DNA of 13,271 nt from Chloroflexota bacterium (GTDB lineage: Bacteria > Chloroflexota > UBA4733), in NCBI GenBank assembly GCA_023381895.1, contig JAMCTA010000176.1:1-13271 (forward strand), written 5' to 3'. Below, piece by piece: positions 6,214-11,965 of the stretch. The notes beneath the pieces were generated by a model. That model made no database searches, had not been told where the DNA came from, and worked only from the letters and a program-made list of their open reading frames with translations. Position 1 is the first letter of the stretch; each line of letters starts with the position of its first letter. The position numbers were made by a program, and so were the translations under genes.

Positions 6214-7235
6214 GTGCCGCAGGGCAGCAGCACAGGAGCGCCGGCTGGTCACCCTCCTCCAGCGCGACAACAGCTACTGAAGGCACGGGTGATGGCTTCT
6301 TCTTCGATGGAGTGGAGAGCCCGAATGGGACGATCTTCCCTGATATCCTCATTGATCGTGTCATGCCACATCTCAGCGGGGCAGAGTTTAAGGTTTTGGC
6401 CTATATCGTGCGGCGCACATTTGGCTTCAAGAAAGACAGCGACACCATCAGTCTCGATCAGATCTGCAATGGCATCACGCGCCGTGATGGCACGGTGCTC
6501 GACGAGGGGACGGGGCTTGCGCGCAAGACGGCAGTCACGGCGATCCACGGCTTGGAGAGCAAGGGGGTCATCGTGTGCCAGCGGCGGAGCAGCCCGGAGC
6601 GGGGCAACCTGCCCACGAGTTTTGCGCTCCGCTTCAAGGGCCAGCTAGCATCAGATACCCTAGGTGCAAATTCGCACCAGGGGAGTGGAGAAACGTATCT
6701 AGGACGGGTGCAGGAAGGTAACGAGGCTGGTAGTGCGGCGTCTCCAGGGGGAGCTACGGAATGCTACTCACAAAGAACAGCTCTACAACCAACAGCTCTA
6801 CAACACCATGACAGACCATCACTATCGACACGAAGAGTAGGTACATTTGAGAAAGCAACACCGGACCCCTCGACCCAGCCAGTACAGCCTATGCTCCTCC
6901 AGGATCTCTGGAGTCAAGTTCAGGAACGGCTCGCCCAGCACCTCGGAGCTGTCAGCTTTGAGGCCTGGCTGGCGCCCGCATGCTTGCAGGATTTTCGCGA
7001 TGGGAGAGCCACGGTCGTGGTGGCCTCAGCTTTTGCCCAGCGCTGGGTGCAGCGTCATCTGCTGGGGTCGATCAGCAAAGCGATCGGGGAAGTGGCCGGC
7101 TTTCCGGTGGAGGTGACCGTCATCGCGACGGATGAAGGACACCGGGCTACCGCCCGTGCCGGCGCCACTCCCAGGCGCTCTCCGCGAGCGCGGCGTGCAA
7201 CCTCACAAAGGAAGTCACACACGGCAGCGGACTAG
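6210..7235 (+). CDS. Replication initiator-like protein: phage O-type winged helix fused to DnaA domain-I-like C-terminus
   Basis: This is a 341-residue protein. Residues about 40-145 resemble the phage replication protein O/Rep N-terminal winged helix: PNGTIFPDILIDRVMPHLSG, EFKVLAYIVRRTFGFKK, SLDQICNGIT, then TAVTAIHGLESKGVI as the recognition helix. Residues about 146-228 are a low-complexity Ser/Thr/Gln linker containing a repeated TALQ. Residues about 229-307 (LWSQVQERLAQHLGAVSFEA, WLAPACLQDF, SAFAQRWVQRHLL) match the DnaA N-terminal (domain I) fold, which in DnaA recruits helicase and other partners. A basic tail follows (PRRSPRARRATSQRK). No AAA+ ATPase is present. The GTG start is fixed by the 4-base overlap with the XRE gene and by AAGGTGG 7 bases upstream. 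The inferred role is to bind an origin and recruit the host replisome for a plasmid, phage or integrated element. Function in this host is unproven. Confidence 0.75.
   Translation: MSAAGQQHRSAGWSPSSSATTATEGTGDGFFFDGVESPNGTIFPDILIDRVMPHLSGAEFKVLAYIVRRTFGFKKDSDTISLDQICNGITRRDGTVLDEGTGLARKTAVTAIHGLESKGVIVCQRRSSPERGNLPTSFALRFKGQLASDTLGANSHQGSGETYLGRVQEGNEAGSAASPGGATECYSQRTALQPTALQHHDRPSLSTRRVGTFEKATPDPSTQPVQPMLLQDLWSQVQERLAQHLGAVSFEAWLAPACLQDFRDGRATVVVASAFAQRWVQRHLLGSISKAIGEVAGFPVEVTVIATDEGHRATARAGATPRRSPRARRATSQRKSHTAAD
6663..6678. repeat. Near-perfect 16-bp palindrome in the Rep linker
   Basis: GGTGCAAATTCGCACC has 5-bp GC-rich arms and an AATT centre, with one mismatched pair (A6668/C6673). 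It lies in the segment coding for the unstructured linker, where coding constraint is low. Confidence 0.35.
6776..6804 (+). repeat. Two tandem copies of a 14-base repeat in the Rep linker
   Basis: AACAGCTCTACAAC occurs at 6776-6789 and 6791-6804, a 15-base period that also gives the repeated TALQ residues. Two copies are few for iterons. The position between the two folded domains of a replication O-like gene recalls the iteron-bearing origin inside lambda gene O. Confidence 0.45.
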
Positions 7236-7389
7236 ATCGCCGCTCTTGACACATAGGGCTTATGGCTGCCCCCTTCCTCCGTGAACGTGCTGGCTCTAGG
7301 AGACGTAGCGTGGACTGGGGAACCGCACGGCTCCAGGTACGGTGTATGCTCATCCCAGCAGTGAGGGATAGGGATTTAAGGAGTAACCG

Positions 7390-8874
7390 GTGCCACCCAG
7401 GCCAACCAATCTTCTCTTCATCATGTCAGATCAGCACACCCGGCACGTGCTGGGGAGCTATGGCAATCCCGCCGTGGCTACGCCAGCGCTTGATGCGCTT
7501 GCTGCTCGCGGCACCCGCTTCGCCACTGCCTACTGCAACTTCCCCATCTGTGTTCCTTCCCGAGCGAGCTTTGCAACTGGCCGCTATGCACACACGATCC
7601 GCTCCTGGGACAATGCCTCTCCCTACGTTGGCACTGAAGCACCCAGCTGGGGCCACCGGCTCTCGGCGCAGGGGTATCGGGTCACCACCATCGGCAAGCT
7701 GCACTACCGCCGTGTTGAGGACCCGACGGGCTTTCCCGATCAGCGTTTGCCCATGCACGTAGTCGACGGCGAGGGGGATCTCTATAGCCTGCTCCGTGAG
7801 GCGATGCCGGTGCGGCCGCACAGCCGCCGGCAGGTGCTGGAGGCGCGCGCTGGGGATTCCGAGTACCTTCGTTATGACCGGGCAATTGCCCAGGAGGCGG
7901 CACGGTGGCTCCAGGAGGAAGGCCGTGCGCAGCGGAGGCCTTGGTGCCTCTTCGTATCCTTCGTTACCCCGCACTTTCCGCTCATCGCTCCGCCGGAGCA
8001 GTTCGAGCGCTATGCACCTGAGCGCCTTCCGCTCCCGGTGCAGTGGTGTGCAGACTCCTGGCCTCATCACCCGGTGATTGATCATCAGCGGCGACAGCAG
8101 GCGCTCGACAAGCCGTTCAGTGAGGCAGAGGTGCGTCAGGCGCTGGTCGCCTACTATGGTCTCGTGAGCTTCCTTGATGAGCAGATCGGCACCGTGCTCC
8201 GGACCCTTGCCGAGACTGGCCTCCAAGAAGAAACACGCGTCGTCTACACCTCGGACCACGGCGAGATGCTTGGTGAGCACGGCTTGTGGTGGAAGAGCTC
8301 GCTCTACGACGGATCGGTCGGTGTCCCGCTCATCGTTGCCGGGCCTGATGTACCCGTTGGTAGAGTGGTGCACACGCCGGTCACGCTAGTGGATTGCTTC
8401 CCGACAATTGTTGAAGCGGTGGGCGCCGAGCTGCAGTCAGAAGATGCCGACTTGCCCGGTCGATCGCTCTGGGAGCTTGCCCAGGCGCCAGAGCAGCACC
8501 GGCTCGCCTTCGCCGAGTATCATGCCATCTTCGCACCAGCAGGATCCTTCATGCTCAGCGATGGCCACTTCAAGCTCCACTATTTCGTGCGCGTTCCTCC
8601 GCAGCTCTTTAACCTGGACCGGGACCCTGCCGAGTGCCACGATGTCGCAGGTGACCCGGCGTACGCAGCGGTGTGCGAGCAGCTGGAGCAGATGCTGCGG
8701 GACATCGTTGACCCGGAAGCGGCCGACCGCCAAGCTCGAGCCGACCAGGACCGGAAGCTGGAAGCGGCGGGTGGACGTGCCCAGGTGCTCGCTGGCGGCG
8801 TGCGTATCCCTTACACGCCTGCTCCATCCACGTTTCGCCTGGTGCAGCAACCGGCTGAGGAGCACTCAGGCTAG
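7390..8874 (+). CDS. Sulfatase (type I, formylglycine-dependent; choline-sulfatase-like)
   Basis: It hydrolyses sulfate esters, perhaps also phospho- or phosphonoesters, within the alkaline phosphatase superfamily. The N-terminal metal site is LLFIMSDQH (Asp14). The signature CVPSRASFATGRY places Cys54, the residue converted to formylglycine, in the CxPSR motif. The late metal site is TSDHGEMLGEHG (Asp289, His290), followed by WWKSSLYDGSVGVPLIV (Lys302). At 494 residues the length is normal. There is no signal peptide, so it is probably cytoplasmic. The start is GTG 7390, supported by AAGGAG (7378-7383) 6 bases upstream; the later ATG would lose the first strand. The best family resemblance is choline-sulfatase or a related aliphatic/aryl group, but substrate cannot be read from sequence. 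A maturase gene is not in the window. It converges on bluB with a 9-base overlap. Confidence 0.9.
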   Translation: MPPRPTNLLFIMSDQHTRHVLGSYGNPAVATPALDALAARGTRFATAYCNFPICVPSRASFATGRYAHTIRSWDNASPYVGTEAPSWGHRLSAQGYRVTTIGKLHYRRVEDPTGFPDQRLPMHVVDGEGDLYSLLREAMPVRPHSRRQVLEARAGDSEYLRYDRAIAQEAARWLQEEGRAQRRPWCLFVSFVTPHFPLIAPPEQFERYAPERLPLPVQWCADSWPHHPVIDHQRRQQALDKPFSEAEVRQALVAYYGLVSFLDEQIGTVLRTLAETGLQEETRVVYTSDHGEMLGEHGLWWKSSLYDGSVGVPLIVAGPDVPVGRVVHTPVTLVDCFPTIVEAVGAELQSEDADLPGRSLWELAQAPEQHRLAFAEYHAIFAPAGSFMLSDGHFKLHYFVRVPPQLFNLDRDPAECHDVAGDPAYAAVCEQLEQMLRDIVDPEAADRQARADQDRKLEAAGGRAQVLAGGVRIPYTPAPSTFRLVQQPAEEHSG

Positions 8875-9675
8875 GCCGCTGCCATCGCTGTGCTCGTCCC
8901 GTGCGGCACTGGAGAGAGGCGCCGGTGCAGCAGCCTGTGCGAGCGCCTGTTGGGCGCCGCGCCAGTCGTCGTGGTCGCGTGTCCCCCACTGCTCGAAGTG
9001 AACGAGCTCGGCGAGCGGTGTACGGTCACGCCAGCCGGCGCTCTGCAGGAGTGGACGCTCAGGGAAGCCGGCGGCGGGATAGCCGAGGCAGAGATAGGCG
9101 ACGGGAATGACATGCGGTGGGATGCCCAAGATGGCACGCAGTTGGGGCAGCTTGAGGATAGAGACCCAGCCGACGCCGATGCCTTCGGCACGAGCGGCGA
9201 GCCACAGATTCTCTATGGCACAGCAAGTCGAGTAGACGTCTGTCTCGGGAATGCTGTTGCGGCCCAGCACCGCCGGTCCTGCTGCTGTAGGGTCACAGGT
9301 GACGCAGAGGTTCACTGGCGCCTCGAGGATGCCTTCCAGCTTGAAACCGAGGTAGTGGGAGCGGCGCGGCTCGTCGAAGAAGCAGGCGGCAGCCTGGCGC
9401 TCACGGTTGAATAGGTCTTTGACCTGTTGACGCACCCCGATGTTGCGAATGAGCAAGAAAGACCAGGGCTGCATGAAGCCGACGGATGGACCGTGATGGG
9501 CAGCATCGAGCAAGCGCACCAACACCTCGTCGGGGAGCGCCTCAGGCCGGAAGGTGCGGATATCGCGCCGGCCATAGATCGCTGCGTAGACCGCTGCCCG
9601 TGCTTCGTCGGAGAAGGTCGCCGAGCCGGCGGGGCGCGCGGCGCCCTTGGTGGTCGGTGCATCGTGGCGGGACAT
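8866..9675 (-). CDS. bluB: 5,6-dimethylbenzimidazole synthase BluB
   Basis: This nitroreductase-fold enzyme converts reduced FMN and oxygen into 5,6-dimethylbenzimidazole, the lower ligand of vitamin B12. Family hallmarks are AIYGRRDIRTFRPE (Asp38, matching the catalytic Asp of BluB), AAHHGPSVGFMQPWSF, DEPRRSHYLGFKLEGILEAP, NLCVTCDPT, GRNSIPETDVYSTC, and NLWLAARAEGIGVGWVSIL (Ser172 corresponds to the second catalytic residue). The end LGYPAAGFPERPLLQSAGWR matches BluB rather than generic nitroreductases. The protein has 269 residues; the last about 35 form a variable Ala-rich tail. ATG 9675 is preceded by GGGGGAG about 9 bases upstream. No other cobalamin gene lies nearby and no B12-box riboswitch was found upstream. 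The 17-bp stem at 9728-9764 lies in its leader region. Confidence 0.92.
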   Translation of the reverse strand: MSRHDAPTTKGAARPAGSATFSDEARAAVYAAIYGRRDIRTFRPEALPDEVLVRLLDAAHHGPSVGFMQPWSFLLIRNIGVRQQVKDLFNRERQAAACFFDEPRRSHYLGFKLEGILEAPVNLCVTCDPTAAGPAVLGRNSIPETDVYSTCCAIENLWLAARAEGIGVGWVSILKLPQLRAILGIPPHVIPVAYLCLGYPAAGFPERPLLQSAGWRDRTPLAELVHFEQWGTRDHDDWRGAQQALAQAAAPAPLSSAARDEHSDGSGLA

Positions 9676-10010
9676 TGTCTTGCTCTCCCCCCCAAAGCTA
9701 AGGAGCCGCGCAGCGGCCTCTACTTTTCTTCACACAGCGGCGCCCTCGGTGCCGCTGTGTGAAGGCTACCAGAGCCGGTACTGTCGGGGACGTATTGCTG
9801 TGGAGGGGCTGGCAACCGCGGCACGTGGAGTGCAAAGATACACCACCCGGTGGAAGATCGCCGCCACATCAGTGAGCAAAGATGCCCTCAATCTTAACCT
9901 CAGTCACCACGGAGGATTGACGGTGGTAGCGGATAGTGAGATATCGGTGCAGTGGGCGCGCACCGGTTTCGTCGAGGCGGAGTTGCCAGGAATTGATCGA
10001 CAGCGACCCT
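9676..10010. other. Divergent intergenic region between bluB and dltD
   Basis: About 335 bases must carry the promoters for bluB (leftward) and the dlt operon (rightward). It contains a perfect 14-bp inverted repeat (9728-9764) and a smaller GCCGC/GCGGC hairpin near 9700-9720. TTGACG (9917-9922) could be a -35 for dlt but the -10 at the right spacing (GATATC, 9940-9945) is poor. No gene or known riboswitch is recognised. Confidence 0.5.
9728..9764. repeat. Long perfect inverted repeat between bluB and dltD
   Basis: CTTCACACAGCGGC (9728-9741) and GCCGCTGTGTGAAG (9751-9764) are exact reverse complements. Pairing can continue (G-T wobble, then two C-G pairs), leaving a 3-base loop. There is no T-run at either side. 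It could be an operator for a dimeric regulator, a leader RNA structure in the bluB transcript, or a bidirectional U-less terminator. Confidence 0.6.
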
Positions 10011-11393
10011 ATGGAGCAAGAGGCCAGAGAGGTAACACGATTTCCGGCGGGGATCGTGGCGGCGCTGCTTGCCCTTGCTATCACAGTGGCTGTCTGTCTT
10101 GGTGCCGAGCACGTAGCAGTACAAAAGGCTGAAGCCTTCCTCCCAGCTCTCACGCTCCAGCCGCTCCCCATCAAGTGGGAGAGCCTGACGTTCCAGCGTG
10201 CTGCCCTCGCTAAGGGTGACTGGCTGCCGATCTATGGAAGCAGCGAGCTCTATTGTTGCGGTGACCCGTATCGGGGTACTCAACTCTTTCGCGGCATGCC
10301 AACCGGCTTCGATATGTTCGCAGTTGGTCGCGCTGGGACAGGGGACCTCTTCTTTCTAGAGTCGTTCGGGGCCTTGGGTGGAGAGCTAACAGGGAAGAAG
10401 CTCATCATTTCAGACTCACCTCCGTGGTTCTTCTCGCCGCAGGGCATCAATCCTCAGGCGTACGCTGGAAATTTTTCCCCGGAGATCGCCGAGATGTTCA
10501 TCTTTGACGCACCAGTCTCCCTGCCCCTGTTGGAGGGTGGCGCCCATCAGATGCTGCAGCATACGCAGACGGTCTACGATCGACCCTTGTTGTTCAGCGC
10601 TTTGCAGCAGCTTGTTGCTGGTACTCCGGTGCACATCGCGGCCTACTGGCTCTTGAAGCCGGTGGGGCAGCTCGATGCTTTCGTCAAGCAAATGCAGGAT
10701 GTGTATGCAGCGCTGCGGTTCATGCAGCTCCATCCACAACTGCGCAGCACACAAGCGTACGCTGGGCCTCATCACCTGAACTGGAATGTGCTGGTCCAGA
10801 ATGGAACACGCATCGCGGTCATGCGCAGCAGCGGTAATCCTTTTGGCTTTCCGACTACAATCGTGCGTAATCTCGAGCGATCCAAGGAGTACCGCCAAGC
10901 GCTCCGGCTGTACTGCGCGGGTAAGACGAATCGAGAAAACCAGGTATACCCCTACCCCCAACATTGGGTCGAGACAATGCTACACTCCGCCGAATGGCAG
11001 GACCTTCGGTTGGAGCTCAATGTGCTATCTGAGCTACATGCGGACCCGCTCGTGTGGAGCATCCCCATGCCGGGGCTGTACGACGATGAGACGGCGCTAT
11101 CGCTTCCAGCTCGCGAGCAGTACTACCAGCAGTTCGAGCGGATCACTGCGAGTGCTCACGTGTTTGCGCTGGCGTTCCGGAAACACGATGAAGACCGCTA
11201 CTTTCTTAACGACACTGGTGCTCACTTCACACCGCGGGGATGGATCTTCGCAGCCCGGGCTGCGGACCTCTTCTGGCACGGCGCATCCGCCGGTAGTATT
11301 CATCAGGCCGAGCGTGACCTCGCCACAGTGTCCCCAGCCGAGGGGCTGCCAGTGCACCCCAAGCAGCATGAATATTGCCGGGGGCTTTCTTAG
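10011..11393 (+). CDS. dltD: DltD, D-alanyl transfer protein
   Basis: DltD acts outside the membrane in the last step that places D-alanine on a surface polymer (lipoteichoic acid in Firmicutes). A single membrane anchor spans residues about 11-33. The SGNH-like catalytic block YGSSEL lies at 75-80. KLIISDSPPWFFSPQGI and FSPEIAEMFIFDAPVS fit the DltD pattern of a strand, then (P/Q)WF, then G and a later FS. The C-terminal catalytic block is NDTGAHFTPRGW (Asp401, His405) with three residues between Asp and His instead of the usual two. The length of 460 is slightly longer than Firmicute DltD (about 390-430). ATG 10011 precedes the membrane segment but lacks a clear Shine-Dalgarno; a TTG at 9993 is an alternative. 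It heads the operon and dltC follows after 32 bases. Confidence 0.85.
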   Translation: MEQEAREVTRFPAGIVAALLALAITVAVCLGAEHVAVQKAEAFLPALTLQPLPIKWESLTFQRAALAKGDWLPIYGSSELYCCGDPYRGTQLFRGMPTGFDMFAVGRAGTGDLFFLESFGALGGELTGKKLIISDSPPWFFSPQGINPQAYAGNFSPEIAEMFIFDAPVSLPLLEGGAHQMLQHTQTVYDRPLLFSALQQLVAGTPVHIAAYWLLKPVGQLDAFVKQMQDVYAALRFMQLHPQLRSTQAYAGPHHLNWNVLVQNGTRIAVMRSSGNPFGFPTTIVRNLERSKEYRQALRLYCAGKTNRENQVYPYPQHWVETMLHSAEWQDLRLELNVLSELHADPLVWSIPMPGLYDDETALSLPAREQYYQQFERITASAHVFALAFRKHDEDRYFLNDTGAHFTPRGWIFAARAADLFWHGASAGSIHQAERDLATVSPAEGLPVHPKQHEYCRGLS

Positions 11394-11425
11394 CTCCTGG
11401 CAATGCGTCACGAGGAGGTTTAGAA

Positions 11426-11689
11426 ATGTCGATTCTTGCACCCCAAGATATCGAAGCACGTGTGCTTCGCTGCCTTGTTGAGGCCACAGGAACTGAGGAG
11501 ATCGTCTCCAACCCCGATCTCCGCTTGTTCGAAACAGGTTTGCTGGACTCCGTGACGACGGTCACGCTCATCATAGCGCTGGCAGGGGAGTTTGATCTCG
11601 AGATCTCTCCTCTAGACTTCGATCGCCGCACGTGGGCAACCCCGGCACGGATCGTGAACGATGTGCGCAGGCGGCTGATCGCGGGGTAG
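11426..11689 (+). CDS. dltC: DltC, D-alanyl carrier protein
   Basis: This 87-residue acyl-carrier-type protein bears the phosphopantetheine arm that carries D-alanine from DltA to the membrane. The attachment motif is LFETGLLDSVTTV with Ser42; the GLLDS sequence is typical of DltC rather than general ACPs. The C-terminal FDRRTWATPARIVNDV matches the family's (F/W)xTPxxI helix. ATG 11426 is chosen because GAGGAGG (11412-11418) is 7 bases upstream and the family begins here; the frame stays open further upstream inside the end of dltD, without similarity. It needs a 4'-phosphopantetheinyl transferase encoded elsewhere. dltX starts 17 bases after its stop. Confidence 0.92.
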   Translation: MSILAPQDIEARVLRCLVEATGTEEIVSNPDLRLFETGLLDSVTTVTLIIALAGEFDLEISPLDFDRRTWATPARIVNDVRRRLIAG

Positions 11690-11706
11690 GAGCACGGATA
11701 CATAGG

Positions 11707-11910
11707 ATGCAGCGGGCAGCGGACAGAGATCGTCGATCGTGGCCAGTCACCTGGGTGTGGCTGCAGCGCCCGTGGCGGCGTCTGGCAGGCATAGCGGTGG
11801 TGCGTGTCCTGGGGCTGACGGTTTACTATCTTCTGCTCATCGCTGTCATCATAGTGCTCTACGGGAATACGACCTACACCCCGCCTCCATTCATCTACCA
11901 GGGGTTCTGA
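11707..11910 (+). CDS. dltX: DltX, small membrane protein of D-alanylation
   Basis: This is a 67-residue protein with a basic N-terminus (DRDRR, RPWRR), one transmembrane helix at about 32-52 (VRVLGLTVYYLLLIAVIIVL) and a short outside tail ending in FIYQGF. DltX proteins are about 50 residues, have one membrane helix and end in FIYNEF-like motifs. In Firmicutes this C-terminus takes part in D-alanine transfer with DltB and DltD. The ending, the topology and the place between dltC and dltA make the call good. The N-terminus is about 15 residues longer than usual, so the true start could lie inside. No strong Shine-Dalgarno precedes ATG 11707 (GGAG is about 13 bases away), so translation may depend on coupling to dltC. 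Confidence 0.85.
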   Translation: MQRAADRDRRSWPVTWVWLQRPWRRLAGIAVVRVLGLTVYYLLLIAVIIVLYGNTTYTPPPFIYQGF

Positions 11911-11965
11911 GGAAGTGGCTGCGTCGAGAGGTGGACATGCTGCGTCTCCGAGTGGAAGCGAATCC

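Noticed and set aside
7426..8373. Long open frame (315 codons) on the minus strand inside the sulfatase gene
   Set aside because: It mirrors a high-GC coding frame, has no recognisable family, and lies wholly opposite a gene with all catalytic motifs.
9676..9860. Cobalamin riboswitch ahead of bluB
   Set aside because: No B12-box-like sequence or matching multi-stem layout was found. The only strong structure is a single long hairpin.
9936..10010. Longer start for DltD
   Set aside because: The extra residues are Arg/Ser/Cys-rich and precede the membrane anchor without similarity. ATG 10011 gives the usual short cytoplasmic lead, though its ribosome site is weak.
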